From Gemmatimonadota bacterium (GTDB taxonomy: Bacteria; JAAXHH01), in contig VXTP01000006.1 in NCBI GenBank assembly GCA_009837395.1, positions 285,065-349,064 on the forward strand: DNA of 64,000 nt. The letters are read 5' to 3'. The notes beneath the pieces are model-generated. The model searched no databases and was not told where the DNA came from. It was given only the letters and a program-made list of their open reading frames with translations. Shown here piece by piece: positions 1 to 7,691 of the stretch (its first letter is position 1; each line of letters opens with the position of its first letter). The position numbers were made by a program, and so were the translations under genes.

Positions 1-1228
1 ACGACCGGCTGACGTCGACGCGGAGGACAGCGGCCGCCACATCGCAGGAGACCGCGGTTTCCTCCTCGCCCCCCGGGGAGCGCCGCACTTTCACGCCGAC
101 CTCCCGCGCCTCCCGGGGATCGATCTCGATCGCCAGTTCCAGGCAGTCCCCGCCGATGCCCTCGACGGCCACTTCGGAATCGGCGGATACTTCGATGGAC
201 CCATGGCGGCGGGCATCCAGCCGCAGCACTTCAAGCTCCGGCACGGGATCGATCTGCAGGTGTCCGCCGGGCCCCGGCGACAGCAGGCGGGGTACGGTCA
301 TTGCGCCCGACCACCCGGATTCGCGCTCGCGATCGTTTCCGCGCAGCTCGCGGACCCAGTCGAAGAAGACGCGCCGCCCGTTCGGATCCAGCAGCGTCCG
401 CGGACCGCCCAGATGACCTCCTTCCCAGCTCATGCGCCCGTGTATCTCGGGAAAAAACCGTTCATCCCGCACCTCGCCGATGTAGTACTGGCTTCCCTGC
501 AGATGGCTGCAGAAGAGTAATATGTGCCGGTCGCCGAAGGGGAAGAAATCGGGCACGGCGCAGTCCTCGCCGCCTTCGGTCCACGGCCGCCTCGATTGAT
601 AAAACACATCGACGTACTCCCAGGTGCACAGGTCCTCCGATTTAAAGAGAAACGCGGCGTCCCCCCGGCCTTTCGGGTCCCGGTTGTTGACGGCGGCGTA
701 ATACTGGCCGTTCGCCAGCCACCCGCAGGGGTCGTGCATGGTGTAGCGGCCGAAATCGGCGCTTCCCTCTTCCGGCTCGGGGATCACCGGATTGCCCGGG
801 TCTTTCGTCCACTCGATCAGCAGGTCGTCGCTGCTGCGGGCGAGACAGAGTCCGTCGGGGTTGCCGTAGTAAATCAGTACCGGAACGCCTTCCTTGCTGA
901 CCAGGGCGCCCCCGCTGAAGCAGCCCTTCCGGTCCGGTCCGTCCGCATCCGGTATCAGCGCCACAGGATGGTGGACCCAGTGCACGAGGTCGGTGCTGGA
1001 GGCATGGCCCCATTGAATGAGATGCCAGTAGGCGCCGTGCGGATTGTACTGGTAGAAGATGTGATAGCGGCCCTTCCAGTACAGGGCCCCGTTGATATCG
1101 TTCATCCAGGCCGCCGGCGGCGTGAAGTGGTAGGCGGGCCGGTGCGGGTCGCGAGCCAGCGCGGCAGTGAGCGCGCCGGCTGCCCGGATACGGGCTTCCA
1201 TCTGTTCAATCCGGTTGTCGTCGGTCAT
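1..1228 (-). CDS. Glycoside hydrolase family 32 protein (3' end beyond window)
   Basis: A beta-fructosidase-type hydrolase, expected to release fructose from sucrose, levan or inulin-like substrates. The frame opens with ATG at 1228 and stays open to the window edge, giving about 409 visible residues. The N-terminal motif WMNDING (residues 41-47) matches the GH32 signature WMNDPNG and carries the nucleophile Asp44. HDP near residue 165 stands where the family has the RDP transition-state motif. GEDCAVPDFFP near 220-230 corresponds to the acid/base block (WECPDFF in classical members). The last visible part looks like the start of the C-terminal beta-sandwich. No signal peptide is seen, so it is probably cytoplasmic. 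It diverges from the cupin gene. Family assignment is strong; substrate is not defined. Confidence 0.9.
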   Translation of the reverse strand, partial: MTDDNRIEQMEARIRAAGALTAALARDPHRPAYHFTPPAAWMNDINGALYWKGRYHIFYQYNPHGAYWHLIQWGHASSTDLVHWVHHPVALIPDADGPDRKGCFSGGALVSKEGVPVLIYYGNPDGLCLARSSDDLLIEWTKDPGNPVIPEPEEGSADFGRYTMHDPCGWLANGQYYAAVNNRDPKGRGDAAFLFKSEDLCTWEYVDVFYQSRRPWTEGGEDCAVPDFFPFGDRHILLFCSHLQGSQYYIGEVRDERFFPEIHGRMSWEGGHLGGPRTLLDPNGRRVFFDWVRELRGNDRERESGWSGAMTVPRLLSPGPGGHLQIDPVPELEVLRLDARRHGSIEVSADSEVAVEGIGGDCLELAIEIDPREAREVGVKVRRSPGGEEETAVSCDVAAAVLRVDVSRS

Positions 1229-1441
1229 TTTATCGCTCGTGGAATGTCTGCCCGGGTTATCTTCGTGCGGGTCTATGCATGGCCTGGGTCACGATTCGCG
1301 GGCTGAACCGGTCCGGGCGAGTGGCCGCTAACGGGCGCCATTCGCCGATTCGTTGAAGATATGCTTGATATATGGAGAACCTATGGGCGTAATTTACATA
1401 CACAAACGAGGCCCCGCCAGTTCGTCGATCGTGGAGATACC

Positions 1442-2143
1442 ATGGTCATTGAAACCCCCCGATACACGATTCGTTCGCTCAATTCGAACCGGACCTACTG
1501 GGAGCAGGACGTGTTCCCGGATTGGACCGCCCTCAACTGCTATCGGCACTTTCCGGACGGCGGGATCGGGACCGGGGTCGAACCCCATTACCACGACAAC
1601 GACGAGCTTTGGCTGTTCACCACGGGCTGCGGGGAGGTCCGTCTGGACGGCGTAAGACACGAGATCACGCCGAATACGCTGGTCTATACGCCCATGGGCT
1701 GCGTCCACCAGTTCCAGATGTTCACGCCCTACGAGAACAACGCCATCGTGACGCGCCTGGAGCGGGCGGGCAGGCCGCTGCACCTCACCGTGGAGAAGTA
1801 TGGCCCCCCTGCGCCTACCGTGCCCGGATTCGCCGTACCGGGCAGCATGAATACCGGCCCCATACGGGATCCCGGCCCAAGGTGCCCCATCTCCGAATGG
1901 CGGCTGCAGCGATATGAAGAGGTGAACGCCCAGGGAGACACTCAGCATGACACCGTGCTGAACCGGAACGAGCACTGGATAGTACTGAGCGGGGCCGTGC
2001 AGCTGTCGCTGGACGGACGGGACGTTTCGCTCGAACCGGGGGATATCGCGCTGATCCGGGCGGGAATCGTCCGCCGGTTATCCGCGGAAGACCGAAGTAC
2101 GCGGGCGGTTGTCGCGCGGGAGCATCCGGTAGAAGCAGCCTAG
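1442..2143 (+). CDS. Double-cupin domain protein
   Basis: A 233-residue bicupin of unknown substrate. The start at 1442 is preferred over an in-frame upstream codon at 1361 because GGAG lies at a good distance before it and cupin homology begins there. The first cupin has the metal-binding pattern PHYHDNDELWLF (two His and a Glu) followed by a PMGCVHQF block. The second cupin, about residues 155-230, shows NEHWIVLSG and LEPGDIALI but fewer histidines, so it may not bind metal. Proteins like this are often sugar isomerases, dioxygenases or small-molecule sensors. It diverges from the GH32 gene and could act in the same carbohydrate pathway. The function is not determined. Confidence 0.75.
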   Translation: MVIETPRYTIRSLNSNRTYWEQDVFPDWTALNCYRHFPDGGIGTGVEPHYHDNDELWLFTTGCGEVRLDGVRHEITPNTLVYTPMGCVHQFQMFTPYENNAIVTRLERAGRPLHLTVEKYGPPAPTVPGFAVPGSMNTGPIRDPGPRCPISEWRLQRYEEVNAQGDTQHDTVLNRNEHWIVLSGAVQLSLDGRDVSLEPGDIALIRAGIVRRLSAEDRSTRAVVAREHPVEAA

Positions 2144-2150
2144 TCTGAAC

Positions 2151-2164
2151 CCACCGCTTGGTGG
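2151..2164. repeat. Small inverted repeat after the cupin gene
   Basis: CCACC and GGTGG form a perfect 5-bp stem around a GCTT loop, 8 bases after the cupin stop. There is no T-tract behind it, so an intrinsic terminator is only a weak possibility. It marks the left edge of the AT-rich island. Confidence 0.35.
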
Positions 2165-2193
2165 ATCCTGCAGTCATCTGAAAACTATGCAAC

Positions 2194-2222
2194 TTGACAC
2201 GGAAGCAGGATATAATTACATT
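2194..2222 (+). promoter_or_regulatory. Candidate sigma-70 promoter for the DUF5131-TcmP cassette
   Basis: A perfect TTGACA at 2194-2199 is followed after 17 bases by TACATT at 2217-2222, which matches the -10 consensus at four of six positions. A TATAAT hexamer overlaps the spacer but sits only 11 bases from the -35. The promoter would leave a leader of about 110 bases before the DUF5131 start at 2338. Sequence match only. Confidence 0.45.
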
Positions 2223-2337
2223 CCATAGTAAACAAGCGTTTAGTAGTTTCTAGTAAGGATTCTGAGAGGAACTTGAAGAGTATAGATTCAGTCTAAGGTG
2301 TCTGTGCAAGTAAACTTTACACGATGTTGGAGTCAAC

Positions 2338-3093
2338 ATGGCTAACAATTCGGCAATCGAGTGGACTGATGCGACTTGGAATCCTGTAACAGGTTGCAAC
2401 AAGATATCACGTGGCTGCGATAATTGTTACGCAGAACGATTCGCAGAACGGTGGCGTGGTGTCTCGGGTCACCCATACGAGCAGGGCTTCAACTTACGCC
2501 TGTGGCCATCCCGTCTCATCCAACCATCACGATGGCTTAAGCCTAGAATGATTTTCGTAAATTCGATGAGCGATTTGTTCCATAAACGCATCGACCCCAA
2601 GTATATTGACTTAGTATTCAGTACTATGGAAACCGTTAATTGGCATGTCTATCAGATACTAACAAAACGAAGTTCGCTCATGAAGGCATACTTACAAACT
2701 AGATATGCAGATCGCCTTGTTCCTGATCATATATGGTGCGGTGTATCCGTTGAAGACCATTCGGCAATTTCAAGGATTAACCACCTTCGTTCGACACCAG
2801 TAAGCGTTCGGTTTTTATCGTTAGAACCACTTCTAGGTCCTATCAAAAACATCGATCTTGAAGGGATTTCTTGGGTAATCGTCGGTGGTGAGAGTGGTCC
2901 TAACGCAAGGCCCATGAGGCCAGAATGGGTACGTGATATTCGGGACTGTTGTGCGAAAGCTGGAGTACCTTTCTTCTTCAAACAGTGGGGAGGACGGACT
3001 CCTAAAGCCGGAGGTCGTGAATTAGAAGGCGTAGAGCATAACGCTATGCCTAGAGAACCTTTAGAGAACGCCCAAAATAGCATCCCCGCGTAA
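2338..3093 (+). CDS. DUF5131 / phage Gp37-Gp68 family three-Cys-motif protein
   Basis: A 251-residue protein of the DUF5131 family (Pfam phage Gp37/Gp68), recognised from the N-terminal block IEWTDATWNPVTGC, followed by a Cys-X6-Cys-X2-Cys cluster (C20, C27, C30) and CYAERFA. The later blocks MSDLFH, HVYQILTKR, WCGVSVED, FLSLEPLLG and WVIVGGESGPNARP are also typical. The cysteine cluster and barrel-like spacing resemble radical SAM enzymes, so it may bind an iron-sulfur cluster, but the activity is not known to me. A TTGGAGT ribosome site precedes the ATG. The gene lies in the AT-rich island, 180 bases before its usual partner TcmP, with which it probably shares a transcript. Family call is firm, function open. 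Confidence 0.9.
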   Translation: MANNSAIEWTDATWNPVTGCNKISRGCDNCYAERFAERWRGVSGHPYEQGFNLRLWPSRLIQPSRWLKPRMIFVNSMSDLFHKRIDPKYIDLVFSTMETVNWHVYQILTKRSSLMKAYLQTRYADRLVPDHIWCGVSVEDHSAISRINHLRSTPVSVRFLSLEPLLGPIKNIDLEGISWVIVGGESGPNARPMRPEWVRDIRDCCAKAGVPFFFKQWGGRTPKAGGRELEGVEHNAMPREPLENAQNSIPA

Positions 3094-3273
3094 TCCTGAT
3101 GAGGAAACCCCTCAGATCCTACCGTTTAGAACCATAGTACATTAAAGAACATACGTTGCTTTTACCGTGCTCGCAGGTCTGCTGCCTGTTTGTTGCTGTC
3201 AAATTAGCAGTCCGTTGATGCACTGCGGATATACTAGATCCAGTTTCCAAACGTATAGCGCTAAGGAGAAGGC

Positions 3274-4389
3274 ATGGAATCGACTTTTTTTTCGGGCAAG
3301 CGTCCGTGGTCCAAGATTAAAGATCAGATTCTTAGTCAGTATATGCCGGCGTACCTTTCAAAGGTAGCGAAGCTGGGAAAACCGATCATTCTCATCGACG
3401 CATTTGCCGGCCCAGCGAAGTTTGATGATGGTTCAGCAGGCTCGCCACTGATTATCTGCCATGCAGCTGAAAAACACGTAAAAGGAAGGTATCAAGCGAT
3501 TTTCGTTAACAGCCAGCAGGACCACCACGACAAGTTATCGTATGTACTTTCCAGTTTCATTGAACAGAACAAGGTAGTTGCACTCCACGGAACTGCTGAC
3601 GAGCTTCTAACAAAGGTACGTGATGTACTCGACGATCATACAGTGTTTCTGTACCTTGATCCTTTTGGTTTAAAGGGCTGCGAGTTTTCAATTATCGAAC
3701 CATTCCTGCAGCGAAATAGGACTTACAGTACAGAAATAGTTGTCAATCTCAACATTCCAACGATGCATCGCCTTGCATCACGCCATGCTGTATCTGCAGG
3801 TCGGTCCGAAGTTGCTCAAATACGTGCTTTTCACAATCAACTTACAATGGTTCTTGGTGGTAACTATTGGAAGGACGTACTTTTGGCCGACTCGATAGAG
3901 CCAGAGAAGAAAGCCGACCTGGTAATGGCAATGTATCGAGATAAAATCCTAAGTATTCGAGAACCAAGAGCTTACAGTGGATCTTGTCCGGTTCGAGAAA
4001 AGGTTCACAGTAGCATAAAGTACTACGTCACCTTCTTCTCACGTCACCAGGATGCAATGCTTCTAATGAACGACGCAATGTGTACAGCTTATCATCAGAG
4101 GATGTATGAGTCTTGGACAGAAGGCACGTTGTTTGAGGACTCGAACTGGCAGGATATTCGTGATCTACAAAAACTTGAGGAAATCGTCATCAACTCGGTT
4201 AGCGAAGCTTCCCGTAAAAAAAGCCGTCTGGAGTTATGGGTCGATATCGTGCAGAAGAACTTTATGCAGTTCACCTCCAGTGAGTATAGAAAAGCGATTA
4301 GGAAACTAGTTAAGGAGAATAACCTAGCATTTGATGATGTTAGAGGCACGGGAAAACTTAATAACGACATTCGACTCTACATTCCATAG
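3274..4389 (+). CDS. tcmP: Three-Cys-motif partner protein TcmP
   Basis: A 371-residue member of the TcmP family, which typically occurs next to a DUF5131 three-Cys-motif protein, as here. The ATG follows AAGGAGAA at good spacing. LIDAFAGPAKFDDGSAGSP (around D42-P58) looks like motif I of a Rossmann-fold SAM methyltransferase, and YLDPFG (D129-G132) resembles the motif IV catalytic loop. The C-terminal third is basic and charged, possibly for nucleic-acid binding. A methyltransferase-like role acting with the iron-sulfur-type partner is a reasonable inference, perhaps on nucleic acid, but no substrate is known from the sequence. AT-rich composition supports transfer together with its partner. 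Confidence 0.88.
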   Translation: MESTFFSGKRPWSKIKDQILSQYMPAYLSKVAKLGKPIILIDAFAGPAKFDDGSAGSPLIICHAAEKHVKGRYQAIFVNSQQDHHDKLSYVLSSFIEQNKVVALHGTADELLTKVRDVLDDHTVFLYLDPFGLKGCEFSIIEPFLQRNRTYSTEIVVNLNIPTMHRLASRHAVSAGRSEVAQIRAFHNQLTMVLGGNYWKDVLLADSIEPEKKADLVMAMYRDKILSIREPRAYSGSCPVREKVHSSIKYYVTFFSRHQDAMLLMNDAMCTAYHQRMYESWTEGTLFEDSNWQDIRDLQKLEEIVINSVSEASRKKSRLELWVDIVQKNFMQFTSSEYRKAIRKLVKENNLAFDDVRGTGKLNNDIRLYIP

Positions 4390-4510
4390 ACGCATAGTCA
4401 ACAGAAAGTAGGTATAGACCCGAACAAGTGTTTCTGTCTCTCTGTACAAACATCTACGAAAAACCATTACACCATAGTTGTAAAACCTAAGGAGTCATTT
4501 TCAATATCGA

Positions 4511-5494
4511 CTAGTCTTCGCCAATCGCCTGGTGGATTTCGTCGAGCCACACGACCATTTCGGCCGTGATATCGTTGTGGGGGCCCTGAATGCCCATCTC
4601 CGGCCACGCCCATGCCCCGTTAACCAGTTGGGTTTCGACCAGGTTGTTTCCGACCCTGACCGCCATGTCGCGGTACTTCGCTTCCCCGGTGAGCGTGTAG
4701 AGCATCGCGCCGGCCCAACCGACCTTGCCGGCGCGCAACAGGCTGAAGTGGTAATCCCCAACGTGCTCGCAGAACCGCATGTACGTTTTCGCCAGGTCCA
4801 GCCATTCTACCTCGCCCGTAGCCATGTACAGCCGGCAAAGGAAACCCGCCGCGATGCCGGGATGGTAGAAGGACTGGTCCCGCGACTCGTCTCGCGTCAG
4901 CACGTACCTGAAGTCGTCGCCGTCCATCACCTCGGTGATCAATCCGCGTTCGCGGCTGTAGACCGTCCACAACTCGTTAGGGAAATCGGGCTGTTCCTTC
5001 ATCATTCGCCGCATCCAGGCGCCCACGCCCCTGGCCACGTCCAGCCGGCCGGTGTAGACGGCGCACCAGCCACAGCCGCTTACGACCCATAGATCCTGTT
5101 CGGTGCTACTGCCGCGCGCTGTCGGATGGGAGTAGAAGCCGCCGCTGGCGGGGTCGCGGAACCCGATGAGGAAGTCCATGCCGCGCCAGGCCAGGTCGAA
5201 AGCGCCCATGCGGTGGGCCGCCTTGATGACCCAGGCGTTGTGGTAGGTGTAGTAGTAGCTGTCGAGCTCGTGGGCGGGACGCGGGCCGAAGTCGCCGTCG
5301 GGGAGGAACCCGTGGTGTCTGATCCACCGGAGCATGCGGCTTGCCGCGTGAGACAGGCCGCACACGAGCAACGCGGCCGGCACCTTGTAGTATTCGGTGA
5401 CACCGAGACCAGGGTCGCCAAAACTGCCGTCCGCGTGCAACTGGCCGAGCAGGTAAAGGCCGCCGCGGTCTCTCGCTTCCCTGAAGGTGCTCAT
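4511..5494 (-). CDS. Predicted alpha/alpha-barrel protein (six-hairpin or terpenoid-cyclase-like fold)
   Basis: A 327-residue cytoplasmic protein without signal peptide or membrane segments. It has repeated helical-hairpin spacing with aromatic and glycine-rich turns (GLYLLGQLHADGSFG, DSYYYTYHNAWVIKAAHRMG, FYHPGIAAGFLCRLYMATGE, GKVGWAGAMLYTLTGEAKY), as in six-hairpin glycosidases, N-acylglucosamine 2-epimerases and prenyltransferase/squalene-cyclase repeats. I see no DXDD cyclase motif or a firm epimerase histidine set, so a specific family is not assigned. It stands alone on the minus strand at the right edge of the AT-rich island, and its own composition is GC-rich like the host. An epimerase- or glycosidase-related role is the best guess. 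Confidence 0.6.
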   Translation of the reverse strand: MSTFREARDRGGLYLLGQLHADGSFGDPGLGVTEYYKVPAALLVCGLSHAASRMLRWIRHHGFLPDGDFGPRPAHELDSYYYTYHNAWVIKAAHRMGAFDLAWRGMDFLIGFRDPASGGFYSHPTARGSSTEQDLWVVSGCGWCAVYTGRLDVARGVGAWMRRMMKEQPDFPNELWTVYSRERGLITEVMDGDDFRYVLTRDESRDQSFYHPGIAAGFLCRLYMATGEVEWLDLAKTYMRFCEHVGDYHFSLLRAGKVGWAGAMLYTLTGEAKYRDMAVRVGNNLVETQLVNGAWAWPEMGIQGPHNDITAEMVVWLDEIHQAIGED

Positions 5495-5740
5495 TCAGTA
5501 CTCTGGCGTGAAGCGTTTGACGATCAAGTCCATCGGGCCCGAACCCATTCAGTTATTCATATTGATTCGTGTTGAGAAAATCCGAACCCGCTTCCTGATT
5601 GAATTCTACGCCGAATTCATTACATTGTAAACCCGAACAAGAAGTGTTCCGCGGCAATTTACCTCATCATTGCGCACCATCGTACTCGGCTTTCAATCTC
5701 AAACACAGCGTTGCTGCATGCAATGCGGATGGAATCGGAC

Positions 5741-6616
5741 ATGAAGAAAACGAGTGTTACGCGGTTGTGTTTGATTTGGATGCTCTCGATATGTATCCCC
5801 GGTTGTTCGAACGTCATCTTTGTGGAATCGGCGAACCAGAACAGCCGGGTCGATTACGTGGTGATTCACGCCACCTCGGCGAATTTCGCGGAATCGGTAA
5901 GATTGCTCACCACCCGGACCGGGCGTCCGGTCAGCGCACATTACCTGATTCCCGACGAAAACGACCCTACCTACGGTCACAGCCGGCTGCGTTTGCATCA
6001 ATTCGTGAAGGAAAGCCAAAGGGCATGGCACGCCGGTGTCAGCTACTGGGCCGGGGATAGGGGGCTTAACGCCCGATCCATCGGGATCGAGATCGTAAAC
6101 GAGTTCAGTTGCGTCTCGGATACGTCAGCTGTCGAGGATAGCGGTCCGGACGCGCTCGTTTGTGATTTCCCGCCATTCAGCGAAGCGCAGATCGAGATGT
6201 TGATCGAATTGCTTCGGGACATTCAGCGACGACACCCCCGTATTGGGCCGCTCGATTTCGTCGCGCACTCCGATATAGCGGTCCCACACCGGCGCCGATC
6301 GGATCCGGGCCCCCTCTTTCCCTGGCGACGGCTGTACGACGAAGGCATAGGCGCCTGGTATGACGAGGAAACCAGGTTGCGTTACATGGCACAATTCGAG
6401 GACCAGCTACCTACGGTCGAAAGACTGCAGGCCGCGTTGCTAAGGCTCGGATACCTGGTCGAACCGACCGGCGAACTCGACCACCAGACGCGCTTCGCCC
6501 TACGCGCGTTTCAATTGCACTTTCGCCCCTCGGACTATCGTGGCTTGCCCGACGTGGAGACCGCGGCCATTCTCTGGAGCCTGATCGATAAATACCGCGG
6601 CGGATACCTGCCTTGA
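5741..6616 (+). CDS. N-acetylmuramoyl-L-alanine amidase, AmiD-like lipoprotein with peptidoglycan-binding domain
   Basis: Predicted zinc amidase that cleaves the MurNAc-L-Ala bond of peptidoglycan or its fragments. The start at 5741 gives a short signal peptide ending in a lipobox-like IPGC, so the protein is probably lipid-anchored. The Amidase_2 domain shows VVIHATS (first zinc His), VSAHYLI, WHAGVSYW and NARSIGIEIVN. FVAHSDIAVPHRRRSDPGPLFPW supplies the second His and the Asp. The last 80 residues form a PG_binding_1 helical domain (LQAALLRLGYLVEPTGELDHQTRFALRAFQ). Domain order and size match E. coli AmiD. The neighbours are unrelated, and it is likely a single-gene unit for wall recycling. 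Confidence 0.88.
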   Translation: MKKTSVTRLCLIWMLSICIPGCSNVIFVESANQNSRVDYVVIHATSANFAESVRLLTTRTGRPVSAHYLIPDENDPTYGHSRLRLHQFVKESQRAWHAGVSYWAGDRGLNARSIGIEIVNEFSCVSDTSAVEDSGPDALVCDFPPFSEAQIEMLIELLRDIQRRHPRIGPLDFVAHSDIAVPHRRRSDPGPLFPWRRLYDEGIGAWYDEETRLRYMAQFEDQLPTVERLQAALLRLGYLVEPTGELDHQTRFALRAFQLHFRPSDYRGLPDVETAAILWSLIDKYRGGYLP

Positions 6617-6739
6617 CTGTGCGGTGTAAGGTAAATCCATCGCAGTTAAAAAAACGTCGAGAAACGTAATTTGGAACGCGACTAATCCGTAAAACCGGCA
6701 TGACCGCACGACCAAAGCATCAGGTAAGGAGGAATGGAA

Positions 6740-6982
6740 ATGAATCAGGAGTCGTGGTTCCAACGTAACGGGGCTGTCTTCACCGGTGCAGTAGCGTTAA
6801 TCGCTTTATTGACTTATTTGCATGTTACTTTAGGTGAGATAAGAACTGAATTCAGGGAAGAATTAAGAAACATAACAAATTCATTAGACCGAGTAGAAAC
6901 CAAAATTGACGAGGTAAGCGGATACCTCAAATTCAGTGCGTATTCTGAGGAGAATGACACCCCACTGGCTGATCTGAAGTAG
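6740..6982 (+). CDS. Small membrane protein with coiled coil
   Basis: An 80-residue protein. Two ATGs are in frame at 6734 and 6740. The strong AAGGAGGA site abuts the first and is correctly spaced (7 bases) for the second, so 6740 is chosen. Residues 12-30 form one transmembrane helix (AVFTGAVALIALLTYLHV). Residues 33-62 are a heptad-like charged helix (EIRTEFREELRNITNSLDRVETKIDEV, described here as a coiled coil), followed by a polar tail. The arrangement resembles phage or toxin-type small membrane proteins and cell-envelope scaffold peptides, but I recognise no family. The gene is AT-richer than its flanks. Confidence 0.6.
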   Translation: MNQESWFQRNGAVFTGAVALIALLTYLHVTLGEIRTEFREELRNITNSLDRVETKIDEVSGYLKFSAYSEENDTPLADLK

Positions 6983-7006
6983 TGATGTGGTATAGCGGCG
7001 CGGGAT

Positions 7007-7594
7007 CTACAGCTTCCCGAAGATCATCGAAACCCCCAGGCTCATCCACCTCCAGTCGTCGCGGGACACATTGTACTGCGCCTGGAGGCTGAAACGACCG
7101 AGAAGGAGTCCGATCCCGGGGGACACGACCAGGTCTCTTTCCGTGACGAAGCCTTCTTTCGTGTTCGTGTTTGCGTTGCCTATCTGCCGCGTTCTCTTGT
7201 ACACTACGCCGGCCGCGCCCTGCACGAACAGTCGTTCCAACGGATAGAATCGCAGGCCGGCGGTCACCGGAATGCTGGAGTAGTTGCCCTCGATCCGGTC
7301 GACGATGGCGTCGAGACCCTGGTCGACCAGGTCTTCCACCTCGGTACGGGACTTGATCTTCTCGCTGCCGTAGGTGACGTAGCCGCCCGAGCAGACCAAC
7401 TGGACGCGATAGCTGAACCAGTACGTTATGGCGGCATGGGCGCCGTAACCGTAGTCTTCTTCGACCAGATTGGCAAGGCCCGAGGCAGGACGGGCCACCT
7501 CGCCACCCAGGTTGAAATTGAACTGGCCGGATGCCGGCAGCGTGACCGAACTGACCGATGCCGCGAAAATCAATAAACGGAAAGCCTGAATCAT
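7007..7594 (-). CDS. Outer-membrane beta-barrel-type protein
   Basis: A 195-residue exported protein of unknown role. A signal peptide ends near ASGQ. The remainder alternates hydrophobic and polar residues, as in small outer-membrane beta-barrels (AAITYWFSYRVQLVCSGGYVTYGS, cut here to indicate the pattern; RLFVQGAAGVVYKRT; VSPGIGLLLGRFSLQAQYN), and ends in a hydrophobic strand. Similar proteins are annotated as porin-family or OmpW-like. It lies 97 bases downstream of the citrate synthase gene on the same strand and may be co-transcribed, though nothing links the two functions. Confidence 0.6.
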   Translation of the reverse strand: MIQAFRLLIFAASVSSVTLPASGQFNFNLGGEVARPASGLANLVEEDYGYGAHAAITYWFSYRVQLVCSGGYVTYGSEKIKSRTEVEDLVDQGLDAIVDRIEGNYSSIPVTAGLRFYPLERLFVQGAAGVVYKRTRQIGNANTNTKEGFVTERDLVVSPGIGLLLGRFSLQAQYNVSRDDWRWMSLGVSMIFGKL

Positions 7595-7691
7595 TTGACT
7601 TGTCCCCGATCCGGTCGATTCTTGCTCCGGTGTCCCGCCGACTTCACCGCCGCACGGGGCGTACCGTGCTCAGGTGGGCTGGCGCCCCCGG

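Larger units (their letters stand above)
2144..4510. other. AT-rich genomic island with DUF5131-TcmP pair
   Basis: From just after the cupin stop codon to the stop codon of the next leftward gene the base composition is clearly richer in A and T than the GC-rich DNA on both sides. Codon use differs too, with many codons ending in A or T. The stretch holds only two genes, each with a good ribosome binding site, and AT-rich spacers. No integrase, transposase, tRNA or obvious flanking repeat is visible, so the mode of entry is unknown. The contrast suggests recent horizontal transfer of a compact two-gene cassette. Confidence 0.7.

Noticed and set aside
524..1306. 260-residue plus-strand open frame at the left edge
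   Set aside because: It lies opposite the GH32 gene, whose catalytic motifs are clear in the minus-strand frame.
2194..2216. TTGACA with TATAAT 11 bases away as the island promoter
   Set aside because: Spacing of 11 bases is too short for sigma-70; the TACATT box at 17 bases was used instead.
3096..3116. CTGATGAG followed by GAAAC after the DUF5131 gene, similar to a hammerhead ribozyme core
   Set aside because: There is no stem II between the two conserved segments and no flanking stems I and III, so it cannot fold as a hammerhead. The match is by chance.
4390..4510. Search for attachment-site repeats flanking the AT-rich island
   Set aside because: I found no convincing direct repeat shared with the left edge at 2144-2337.
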